A stretch of DNA of 8,798 nucleotides from an uncultured Flammeovirgaceae bacterium (GTDB taxonomy: Bacteria; Bacteroidota; Bacteroidia; Cytophagales; Cyclobacteriaceae). Below, piece by piece: positions 1 to 8,400 of the stretch. The stretch is taken from the NCBI GenBank assembly GCA_946480685.1, contig CAMLLI010000119.1, forward strand, positions 1 to 8,798, read 5' to 3'. The position numbers and the translations under genes were made by a program. Numbering within the stretch: the first letter of the stretch is position 1; each line of letters begins with the position of its first letter. The notes under the pieces are model-generated. The model saw nothing but the letters and a program-made list of their open reading frames with translations. It was not told the origin of the DNA and made no database searches.

Positions 1-1728
1 ATCACCGGCTACTGTAGTTGCTATAGTATAGCTGCTGCTGTTAGCACCTGCTATATTAGTTCCGTCCTTTCTCCACTGATACGTTACACCGGTTGTTACA
101 CCGGCATTTACACTGAATGTTACATTTTGTCCTGCACAAACTATTTGACTTACCGGACCGCTAATGATTTCAGGCTGTTCCTGTATCGTAAGGATCGATG
201 CCGTGCTGGTTACTGATGGTGAGCATGTACCGCTTACTACAACGGTATAGGTACCCGCATCAGACGCAGAAGTGCTTGCTATAGAATAAGTGTTTGCATT
301 CGCTCCTGCTATATCTACTCCATTCTTCTTCCACTGATAGGTTAAGCCTGTGCCGGTAGCTGTTACGCTGAAAGTAGCCGGACTTCCTTCACAGATGGCC
401 TGACTTGCTACAGGTTGCGCTGTGATCGCTGGCAGTTCGTTAACGGTTAACGTAGCCGCTGATGTTGTTATCGATGGGGTACATGTTCCGGATACGATCA
501 CATCGTAATCACCGGCATCGCCTGCAACAACACCTGTTATAGTATAGCTGCTAGCGTTCGCTCCTGCTATATTAGTTCCGTCTTTTCTCCACTGATACGT
601 TACGCCCGTTGTTACACCGGCATTTACACTGAACGTTACATTTTGTCCGGCACAAACTGTTTGGCTTACCGGACCGCTAATGATTTCAGGCTGTTCCTGT
701 ATCGTAAGGATCGATGCCGTGCTGGTTACTGATGGTGAGCATGTACCGCTTACTACAACGGTATAGGTACCCGCATCAGACGCAGAAGTGCTTGCTATAG
801 AATAAGTGTTTGCATTCGCTCCTGCTATATCTACTCCATTCTTCTTCCATTGGTAGATTAAACCTGTGCCGGTGGCCGTTACACTGAAGTTAGCTGTACT
901 GCCTTCGCAGATGGCCTGGCTTGCTACAGGTTGTGCTGTGATCACTGGTAAAGCATTGATCGTTAAGGTAGCTGCTGAACTTGTAACGGGAGGCGTACAT
1001 GTTCCACTTACAATTACATCATAACTTCCTGCATCACCGGCTACTGTAGTTGCTATAGTATAGCTGCTACTGTTAGCTCCTGCTATATTGCTGCCTCCCT
1101 TTCTCCACTGATACGTTACACCGGTTGTTGCACCTGCGTTTACAGAGAAGGTTACGCTCTGTCCTGCACAAACTGTTTGGCTTGATGGACCGGTGATAAT
1201 TTCTGGTTGCTCTTGGATAGTAAGTACTGATGCTGCGCTCGTTACTGATGGTGAGCATGTACCGCTTACCACAACGGTATAGGTACCCGCATCAGAAGCA
1301 GAAGTGCTTGCTATAGAATATGTGTTTGCATTTGCTCCAGCTATATCTACTCCATTCTTTTTCCATTGATAGGTTAAACCTGTGCCGGTAGCTGTTACGC
1401 TGAAGTTAGCTGCACTACCTTCGCAGATTGCCTGACTTGCTATAGGCTGTGCTGTAATAGCTGGTAAAGCATTGATCGTTAAGGTAGCTGCGGTACTTGT
1501 AACAGGAGGCGTACATGTTCCGCTTACTATTACATCGTAGCTGCCGGCATCACCGGCTACTGTAGTTGCTATAGTATAGCTGCTGCTGTTCGCTCCGGAG
1601 ATGTTGCTTCCACCCTTACGCCATTGATAACTTAGTCCTGTGCCCGTGGCAGTAACGTTGAACGTTACTGAAGAACCTGCGCACACCGCCTGCGTTGCAG
1701 GTGGCACTGTTATAGCGGGCGGTGCATT
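1..1728 (-). repeat. Tandem Ig-domain array with an exact 516-base period
   Basis: Within the surface-protein gene, two 258-base domain types alternate. Type A starts QEQPEII and has VCAGQ and YQWRK. Type B starts N[AE]LP[AV]ITAQP and has AICEG and YQWKKNGVDIAGANANTYSI. Domains are D1 1474-1728 (hybrid, 255 bases), D2 (B) 1216-1473, D3 (A) 958-1215, D4 (B) 700-957, D5 (A) 442-699, D6 (B) 184-441, and D7 (A, cut by the window edge) 1-183. The A+B pair is 172 codons, and matching landmarks fall at 1, 517, 1033 and 1549. Bases 149-333 and 665-849 are identical over 185 bases, so the array is prone to unequal recombination and to assembly collapse. Confidence 0.95.
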
Positions 1729-2841
1729 TACAGTAACACTCACTGTATTGGTAAGGTCAGCATCGCAGCTCGTGGTTGCGTTGGTTGCTCTTACTTTAAT
1801 AGAAACGCTTGACGCGATAGCACTGCTGGTCAACACAAGATTTCCTCCTGTGCCTGCCTGCGATGTGCTTAATACTGTATTGTCTGCGCTGTTGAGCAAT
1901 TGATAGTTTACGCCTACTTCTGAGTTGGCAATGGTAACTCCTACGGTTGCTCCCGGACAAATTGATGTTGTTGCCGGGGATACAGCCAGTGATGTATTCG
2001 GAACCGGATTAACGGTTACAGATCGAACCGATGTACACGATGGGAAGAATCCTACATAATCATTGTTGGCGGTAAATATCTGGTTGTTGCGTGAAGCTAT
2101 CGTAGCTGCTGCTGTACCGGCCGCGTTCTCAATACCCATCGTCTGTGCACTGCCATCGGAACCGATATGCGTTGAGTGTATCTCTATGATGTTCGTTGTC
2201 TCATATAAATGAATCTGAGAGGTAACATAGTCAGCCGTATTATTCGTGAACTGCACGTTGTTATACTCGATCACCAATACACGCAACGGTGCTGTACCCA
2301 TTGTCTGGTATCGTATGGTTCCGGTAGATGCATCGAGGTCGGCCCAGGCAATAGCAATTATATCATTGGGAGGAACGGTGTTGGGAATAGTCTGGGGTAC
2401 CGGCGTAGCATTGGTTCCGGAGAAACGGATGAAACCGTTATCAAACACACGAAGCGATGAGAAAGTATTTCCGTAGAAATTAAAATTGAATCCTATACCA
2501 ATAGGCACAGATATACTCACACCGATGGTTAAGGATGTAGGACTGGTAAGTGTTATCGGACTAAATGTACCGGTAGTATTTACAGTATAAGAAGATGTTG
2601 TACCATCCGTAGTATAAACCTTGTGGGTGCCGGCACCTGCCGCTGCCGGTGAGAAGGTTGATCCGGTTATACCGGGTCCGTAGTAAGTTGTACCTCCTGT
2701 GAGGGATACAGAAGCATCATCAGCACAATATGTAGCGTTCAGGTTGGTAATACTGCACTGGCCCAAAGCATGACCCAACGGTAGGGCTACCGCCAGCAAC
2801 AGCGTCCAGATAGTATATAATAATGTCTTTCTTAACGCCAT
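1..2841 (-). CDS. Giant secreted Ig-like repeat protein, N-terminal 947 residues (partial)
   Basis: An open frame of 947 codons with no stop, running off the left edge. Residues 1-27 are a signal peptide (basic MALRKT, a leucine-rich core, ending HALGQ). Residues 29-90 match a common Bacteroidota surface module (YCADDASVSLTGG, YYGPGITG, FSPAAAGAGTHKVY). Residues 108-267 resemble a nidogen-like beta domain (GFNFNFYGNTFSSLRVFDNG, IIAIAWADLD, VLVIEYNNVQF, SQIHLYETTNIIEIHS). Residues 277-371 are a divergent Ig-like domain with a SICPGATV strand. From residue 372 a tandem array of Ig-like domains begins: one of 85 residues, five of 86, and 61 residues of a seventh. Each has a YQW[RK]K core and a DAG[STD]Y motif. 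Such proteins are usually surface adhesins, often exported by the type IX system through a C-terminal domain, which here lies outside the window and cannot be checked. It sits 73 bases after the lipoprotein gene. The near-identical DNA repeats suggest recent duplication. Identification as a secreted repeat protein is firm; adhesion is inferred. Confidence 0.88.
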   Translation of the reverse strand, partial: MALRKTLLYTIWTLLLAVALPLGHALGQCSITNLNATYCADDASVSLTGGTTYYGPGITGSTFSPAAAGAGTHKVYTTDGTTSSYTVNTTGTFSPITLTSPTSLTIGVSISVPIGIGFNFNFYGNTFSSLRVFDNGFIRFSGTNATPVPQTIPNTVPPNDIIAIAWADLDASTGTIRYQTMGTAPLRVLVIEYNNVQFTNNTADYVTSQIHLYETTNIIEIHSTHIGSDGSAQTMGIENAAGTAAATIASRNNQIFTANNDYVGFFPSCTSVRSVTVNPVPNTSLAVSPATTSICPGATVGVTIANSEVGVNYQLLNSADNTVLSTSQAGTGGNLVLTSSAIASSVSIKVRATNATTSCDADLTNTVSVTVNAPPAITVPPATQAVCAGSSVTFNVTATGTGLSYQWRKGGSNISGANSSSYTIATTVAGDAGSYDVIVSGTCTPPVTSTAATLTINALPAITAQPIASQAICEGSAANFSVTATGTGLTYQWKKNGVDIAGANANTYSIASTSASDAGTYTVVVSGTCSPSVTSAASVLTIQEQPEIITGPSSQTVCAGQSVTFSVNAGATTGVTYQWRKGGSNIAGANSSSYTIATTVAGDAGSYDVIVSGTCTPPVTSSAATLTINALPVITAQPVASQAICEGSTANFSVTATGTGLIYQWKKNGVDIAGANANTYSIASTSASDAGTYTVVVSGTCSPSVTSTASILTIQEQPEIISGPVSQTVCAGQNVTFSVNAGVTTGVTYQWRKDGTNIAGANASSYTITGVVAGDAGDYDVIVSGTCTPSITTSAATLTVNELPAITAQPVASQAICEGSPATFSVTATGTGLTYQWKKNGVDIAGANANTYSIASTSASDAGTYTVVVSGTCSPSVTSTASILTIQEQPEIISGPVSQIVCAGQNVTFSVNAGVTTGVTYQWRKDGTNIAGANSSSYTIATTVAGD

Positions 2842-2880
2842 GGCAGAGAGGCAGTTGGTTAGTATATTGGCTTCCGGTTG

Positions 2881-2911
2881 AAAATGTAACCTCACAGTAC
2901 GCTTCGGTAAA
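2881..2911 (-). promoter_or_regulatory. Candidate Bacteroidota-type promoter for the Ig-repeat protein gene
   Basis: In the 73-base gap between the lipoprotein stop and the next ATG, the minus strand carries TTTA (2908-2911), then 19 bases, then TACATTTT (2881-2888). This resembles the Bacteroidota TTTG-N19-TAnnTTTG promoter, with 3 of 4 and 5 of 6 fixed positions matched and correct spacing. It would give a leader of roughly 33 bases. It suggests the large surface protein can be transcribed apart from the three upstream genes. No terminator is visible in the gap, so read-through is also likely. Confidence 0.4.
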
Positions 2912-2914
2912 TAT

Positions 2915-4243
2915 TTAGTTCAAAAACTCCCCTCGGGAATTTACCTTCATCAGGCCGATCTTGGTCTGGGTCTCCAGATCGATAGTCCCTAAAACCAGGA
3001 TGCGTCCATCGGGTAACTCTGAAACACTCGCCCCTACACTGTTCTGATCGAATGATCCCATATTCGCCGACCATTGTGTCTCACTGTTCAGATTCGTTTT
3101 TATCAGTCGTATCGTTGTTCCTGCGGTAGTCTTCTCGTTGGCCAGCAACAAAAATCCTTCGGAAAAAACAGAAGGTGTAACACTTACTGCCGTGAATTGT
3201 CCCGAGATGTTGCTTACTGTTCCTTCACCTTGCTTGGACAAATTATCATTTCGCTTGCAGAAATATAGCTGTCCTACACTGCTGGTTACCGTAGCAGTAG
3301 GTACCGATGTACCAAACTCGTAGTAGCCTCCTCCTAACAAGGGTGGCACTTTGCAGACAAAGGATAAGATCTCCCAGCTTGTTTCCTTTCCGGCATTATC
3401 CGACAGACCGAGCGGTATACCATTGCCAGAGAAATTACTCACTTCAAAATTTGCTTCGAAATCGGTCTCTCCTTTCAATTGACGATCTGAATACGAAAAT
3501 ACGTAGTATATATTCGGAGATGCTTCGAACACTTTTATACCGGAACCGAAATGTTCGCCGGTAGCTCCGACCGGTGTTCCGAGTTCGAGCGTTGTCCAGG
3601 CAACGGTTTTAAAATCATTGTTGAAAGCAATTGAGAATATATCTTCCTGATCGGGAGGTGTGAGTTCCGGATCAACGGCTATCGATTCATCGGTAGAGTT
3701 ACCGGTAACTATAAATCCGCCATTGGACAATGCTGTGATTGACTTTATAAATTGTGTACTCCACTTCTGCTGGTTGTTACCAAACTCCATCCCACCGATG
3801 GAATCCCCTTCAGCATTTATCTTGATTACTTTGAAGTCGTACTGATCTTCGTTCGTGGTTACATCCACACCGCGGTACATGTTGGAGAGTATCAGAAAAT
3901 TTCCATCTGCTGTTGGCTCAAGGTCCTGCGCATTTTCGGATACAATTTCGCGTCCTAACTGATCAAGTTCACTGCCGAACTTCTTTTGCCAGAGTATATT
4001 ACCTTCTGCATCGGTTTTGATCATGAGTATACGTTGCGCGGCACCCGGCACCATGGTATTGGCCAGTATCATAATGGTACCGTCTGCATTTACAACCATA
4101 TCTACCGCACGCTGATCGCCATCCTCACCGTAATACTTGATGAAGTAATTTTTGTTATCCTCTTCAAAATCTTTCTTGGAGTCGCAGGAAAGACACACGA
4201 AGAACAACGCTAACGCTACAATGCTAATCAACCTTAACTTCAT
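2915..4243 (-). CDS. Lipoprotein with propeller-like repeats, possibly surface-exposed
   Basis: A 442-residue lipoprotein. The start at 4243 was chosen because it begins directly with a lipoprotein signal peptide, MKLRLISIVALALFFVCLSC, with the probable lipidated cysteine at residue 20, and has an AAGG just upstream. The in-frame ATG at 4288 would put 15 unneeded residues before the signal. After C20 comes the charged DSKKDFEED, resembling the acidic or lysine-acidic export signals of Bacteroidota surface lipoproteins. The mature part has recurring units of the form 'hydrophobic strand, K-[TI]-[DN]-x-x-G, ILWQKKFG-like strand, D-G-x-[IF]-x-[IV]-L'. They are clear at 46-121, 137-181 and about 378-442 and suggest a beta-propeller of uncharacterised Bacteroidota type. 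No type IX sorting domain is seen; the protein ends at KVNSRGEFLN. The first codons overlap the end of the barrel-protein gene by 20 bases in another frame, implying translational coupling. Exact function is unknown. Confidence 0.82.
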   Translation of the reverse strand: MKLRLISIVALALFFVCLSCDSKKDFEEDNKNYFIKYYGEDGDQRAVDMVVNADGTIMILANTMVPGAAQRILMIKTDAEGNILWQKKFGSELDQLGREIVSENAQDLEPTADGNFLILSNMYRGVDVTTNEDQYDFKVIKINAEGDSIGGMEFGNNQQKWSTQFIKSITALSNGGFIVTGNSTDESIAVDPELTPPDQEDIFSIAFNNDFKTVAWTTLELGTPVGATGEHFGSGIKVFEASPNIYYVFSYSDRQLKGETDFEANFEVSNFSGNGIPLGLSDNAGKETSWEILSFVCKVPPLLGGGYYEFGTSVPTATVTSSVGQLYFCKRNDNLSKQGEGTVSNISGQFTAVSVTPSVFSEGFLLLANEKTTAGTTIRLIKTNLNSETQWSANMGSFDQNSVGASVSELPDGRILVLGTIDLETQTKIGLMKVNSRGEFLN

Positions 4244-5390
4244 CGCCTTGTCTTTTAATGGAACGCAATACTGCTTTGGAACGGGCATTCTTCAGTTTAC
4301 GGGGTTTATATAGCGGACGTATATACCCTACCGAGATGAAAAGATTATCCATTCTGAAAAGATCGTCTATATGAGCCCAACGGAAAGAACCATCTCCGGA
4401 ATCCTGAAAGCTTTCGGATGTTGGATCTTCGCCCCTGTTATAATCGAATATACTGTTGTTATCATCCACGATGTTGGTCATACCGAACGAGTACCGGAGA
4501 TCGGCAAAGATATAGTCGAGCTTGATCTTGTACTTAACGCCTCCACCCACAAACAGCGAGTAGTTTACAGCGTTTCGTTTTGATTTATACCTGAGCGTAG
4601 GACTCTCGCGATCTATACTTTCCACGCGCTGTGTTTCGGGATTATAGTTCTGATCTTTATACTGGATCGTAGCGCGATCACCCAGCAGCAGGTCAAACGA
4701 AAATCCGGCATAGCCATAGGGTCTGTACTGTCCTTGTGATGCACTATATTTTACCGAGAGCGGCATTCGTATCCACGTCTGGCGATCATGAAAAGAAGAT
4801 TCATCGCGACCGAATTGACCGTTGATGCGCTGCTTGTATGACGAGAACACAAAGTTACCCTCCAGCATGGCACTGAGGTTATCGTTATAGTGCCAATCCA
4901 CACCTACACCCGCCTGAAAGCCTGGTTTTAATATATAGCGTTTACGCACGTCATCGGCATACGTACCGCGGTCTGCAAGCTTTCGGATGATCGATACATT
5001 CGGACCGATCTTTACTGAAAGTGAAAATATAGGGGTTGATGTAAATTTCGAACTGAGATATACCAGGTCGATCGGATCGCGTGTCTCATTGGTGAGGTAT
5101 TCCGGGTTCGCTCTTAAAACTTCAAGGTAACTTTTTTCTGAACCGAACGGATCTTCGAGTAACAGGTACGTTTCTGCCAACAATAAATAAGCGCGTTGCC
5201 TCCACTCCCGGTTCTGATTTTTTTCCAGGCACTCACTCAGCATAGCAGGTATACCGTAGTGATGACCGGCATTGAATTCTTCAATGGCGCGATTCAGCAC
5301 AAGCTCGCATTCATTCTGAGCCAATGCCGAAAAACATGCACTCCAGAACAATGCACAACTGAGTAAGAGTTTAGGTAAAGGTCTTATCAT
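4224..5390 (-). CDS. Outer-membrane beta-barrel protein with N-terminal TPR-like domain
   Basis: A 388-residue secreted protein. Residues 1-25 are a signal peptide with a leucine-rich core and cleavage near SALAQ. Residues 26-100 are helical and resemble two TPR-like hairpins (ECELVLNRAIEEFNAG, then WRQRAYLLLAETYLLLED). Residues 121-362 show alternating polar and hydrophobic strands rich in Tyr, Phe and Gly, such as GFQAGVGVDWHY, YGYAGFSFDLLLG, YSLFVGGGVKYKI and FISVGYIRPLY. This is the pattern of Bacteroidota PorT-like outer-membrane barrels. A basic tail, KPRKLKNARSKAVLRSIKR, extends past the last strand at about 363-381 and should face the periplasm. It lacks the sequence features of the PorP/SprF family that often accompanies gliding adhesins. 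The gene lies 13 bases after the nSTAND gene and overlaps the next gene by 20 bases, so all three are probably co-transcribed. No strong Shine-Dalgarno sequence is seen. The barrel assignment is fairly secure; the transported or bound partner is unknown. Confidence 0.8.
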   Translation of the reverse strand: MIRPLPKLLLSCALFWSACFSALAQNECELVLNRAIEEFNAGHHYGIPAMLSECLEKNQNREWRQRAYLLLAETYLLLEDPFGSEKSYLEVLRANPEYLTNETRDPIDLVYLSSKFTSTPIFSLSVKIGPNVSIIRKLADRGTYADDVRKRYILKPGFQAGVGVDWHYNDNLSAMLEGNFVFSSYKQRINGQFGRDESSFHDRQTWIRMPLSVKYSASQGQYRPYGYAGFSFDLLLGDRATIQYKDQNYNPETQRVESIDRESPTLRYKSKRNAVNYSLFVGGGVKYKIKLDYIFADLRYSFGMTNIVDDNNSIFDYNRGEDPTSESFQDSGDGSFRWAHIDDLFRMDNLFISVGYIRPLYKPRKLKNARSKAVLRSIKRQGDEVKVD

Positions 5391-5403
5391 TCGCTGTTAA
5401 CAA

Positions 5404-8400
5404 TCAATAACCGGTACAAGTATTCTCATATTCAACATCATTTCCTACGTACTTCGTCCATTCATCCTGCGTCATATTCTTCCGTGCAATATTCGGACAA
5501 ATCTGATCGGCCAGCAACGCAGGGTCTGTTGGCCAGACGCGTATCTCCGATTCGGAACACGCTGCTATCAAAAGATTCGATCCTTTCGCAAAGGCTATAT
5601 CCCACACAAAGCCGTTGTTGTTCTCCATCTCTACGGGGAGGTCTTCCGGATTATCCAGTACATATAGCTGCAGCCGTTTATCGAGACCGGCACTCGCGAG
5701 TAATTTTTCATCCGGACTAAACTCTACATCGTAAACACCGGCACGATGTCCGGAGAACTGACGTGTCTCCTGTGTTGTAAAGTCATATAGCTTTACAATG
5801 CCGCGTTTGTTTGACAGCACATCAACACCGTACGCAAGGGAATTTCCGCTCGGACTATATTTCACCGACAGAATTCTGCTTGAGCTTTCTGTTGCCAGCG
5901 TGGTATAGGAATTATTCGTAAGATTTACTTGTATCAGCAGTCCCGACCATGTGCCTCCTATCAATGACTTACCATCCGGATGTATACTGATGGATTTGAG
6001 TTCGAACGGAAGTGTTACCAGTGTTTTCACATCGCCTGTAACCTGGTTTACGAGCGATAAGGTTTTGTCGGCACTGGCTACAATAAAGCCGGAGTTATCG
6101 GGAAGAAACTCAATGTCGTTTGTTGCGCCTTTAAACCCTTTGATCACTTTTGGTTTTGACTTTGTCTGTTGCACGCTATAGATCTGCACAAAAGAAGAAT
6201 CGCTTCCATTCACCAGGAAGCTCTCATCTTTACTCAGCGCTATAACTTTGCTCGGGTACGGTGTAGCAAAGCCAGTAGCCGAGTTGGTGAGCTTATCATA
6301 ATCACCACGATAAATTCGGCCATCCGCCCCGGACACAAAAAAGCTGTTGTTCTTGTCCGATACGACCAATGAACGCATGTGTACGCGTGGCGGCCCCTGA
6401 ACCTTCATGGCGTTATAGCTGGAACCTATAATTTTTGTGAGCGCACTATATAACCCGCGGTATATATAGGGGTCATATTTCTTACCGCTATATCTCCTGT
6501 GAAAGATGTGCCCCTGCATAGCCTGCAATGCAGCAAGATCTTTGTCGTCATCTTCCTGCACCGACTTGGTAGCCAACACTTGGGCTACACGCAGCATAAG
6601 CTGGTTCTTGGCGAACAGCCAGTTGAGGTCAGCTTCATCTTTTTTCAGATTGGCAAAGTCCAGGTTTCGTTGCGCTTCCTGGTTGGCAAGTATAGCTTTC
6701 TGCTCTTCGCTTCTTGCTTTCACGAGTGCGCGCTCCACATCTCCTTTTGCTGTTTCAAGCTGTGTGATGGTAGATTGTAATTCTTTGTTGTATACATCGG
6801 CCAGATCGCGTGCAGCAATCGCATCGGAGCGTTGTTTCTCAGCTTCTTTCTTTTGCTTGAGTGCTTCCTCGCGCTGAACCTGTGCTTCGTTCTTCTGTAT
6901 ATCTGCATACTCGCGGTCGGCATCGGCCTGCAGTTTTTGCAGGTATGCATATACGAAGAAAAGTATAGCAATCAGAAATGCTATACCCAGGATAATAGCA
7001 GTAGCACGCGTTCTTCTGAGAACACGTCTCTGCATCATCTCCTGATTTTTTAATTCTGCTTCGTAGGTAATGCGACTGGTATCGAGAAAAACGATCGCGC
7101 GCTCAAACGCTTCATCGTAGCGTTGTGCCCACTCGCGTGTAGGCTTCTGCTTCTTCTGCCAGTTTAATGCGAGCTGCAGATCGGGTGTTCTCCACAAACC
7201 TGTTTTACCAATCTGATACATGGCTGCCGCATCCGACAGACGTTTATACATCGTTGCTGATTCGAACTCATCTTCAACCCAGACTTCGAGTCGGTTCCAG
7301 ATACGAATAAGACTTTCGTGCGAAAGCTCGATGATGGAATCTCCGTTAAGCGGTATATGTGCAGCCGGCATCAGGAACGAGCGACCGGGTTTTCGAAATT
7401 GTTCTACCACTTCGATCACCTCTTCTTCACTCGCTTCTGCCAATTGAGCGATCAACGCCAATTGACAAGGTCTGCGCATGCCGCGGTTCTCCTGATTTTT
7501 TTCTGTTATACTTTTGAAGAGTACTTCCGCTATAGCTTTGCTGCGCAGCGAAAGTTCATCGAATGCTTCGTTGGCGTGCTGCGAAAGTGCTTCGGATATT
7601 TTACCAATAGCCGTATAGTGGCGAACGTCTACCGGCTCACCGGCTTCATGGTTCTTCAGCCAGTAATCCCACGTACGCATCAACGCATGTTGAAGGATGG
7701 GAAGCTGATCCTGGTCTGCGCCCATATCGCTCAGCAATCGCTTCACCAATCGCTGTGATATATTTCCTCCGGCTACTGCTATAGGTCCTTCGATAGCAGC
7801 CTTCTTCTGCTCCCGCGTCATCTGCGGAATGAGATAGTTACTGCTGTTGATAAGTTTTGTTAATCCGGGGAACACAGAACATTCCCCTATAAAATCCGAA
7901 CGCATCGCCAGTGCTACATATATAGGCACTTCGCGTTGCTGCACGGCTGTCATGAAGAGGCTTACATATAGCTGCGCATCATTTTGTGTGTCACTGTCGA
8001 CATGATCGCGATAGCGGAATATCTCTTCGAACTGATCAATGAGAAAGAAAATATTTTCAGATGCGTTGCGCTGTATATACTTCGATACTTCCAGTAACCC
8101 TTGCGGACCGCTGCGAAGTATAGAGTTAATGATGGGGCGATGAACTGATGCTTCTGATGCCGGTATATATTCATGCTTCACCATGTATTCGAGTATAGCC
8201 TCGACTAAACCATGGATGGGTGAAGCACCGGGACGGGCTGTTATAGCATTCCACTCTGTACCTGATTCCGTAACAAAGCCTCCATACAAAACGGGAATAA
8301 GACCACACGCCATCAGGGAAGATTTACCACTTCCTGAATAACCCATCACCGTAACAAACCTGTTACGTGCAAGCTTGGAGAGTATCTCATCGATTTGTCC

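Noticed and set aside
1..1728. CRISPR-like or mobile repeat array
   Set aside because: The repeats are 516 bases, in frame, without spacers, and encode Ig-like domains, so they are protein-coding tandem duplications.
1640..1903. Plus-strand open frame of 87 codons opposite the surface-protein gene
   Set aside because: It is antisense to the uninterrupted 947-codon frame. Its Val/Ala/Leu/Thr-rich sequence arises from the complement of Thr/Ala/Ser/Val codons.
2755..2841. Lipobox in the surface-protein signal peptide (LGQC)
   Set aside because: Gln just before the cysteine is not accepted by lipoprotein signal peptidase, and cleavage after LG by the ordinary signal peptidase is typical for this group.
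4244..4288. Upstream in-frame ATG for the lipoprotein
   Set aside because: It would add 15 residues (MPVPKQYCVPLKDKA) before a complete lipoprotein signal peptide and deepen the overlap with the barrel gene.
4224..5390. PorP/SprF partner of a gliding adhesin
   Set aside because: The expected early QDPxFSQ and NPA-x-x-G type motifs are absent, and a TPR-like domain precedes the barrel.
7318..7758. Plus-strand open frame of 146 codons opposite the NTPase gene
   Set aside because: It is antisense to a strongly conserved NTPase region (the RSDF to winged-helix segment), has no recognisable domain, and its cysteine-, phenylalanine- and serine-rich composition is typical of a shadow frame.
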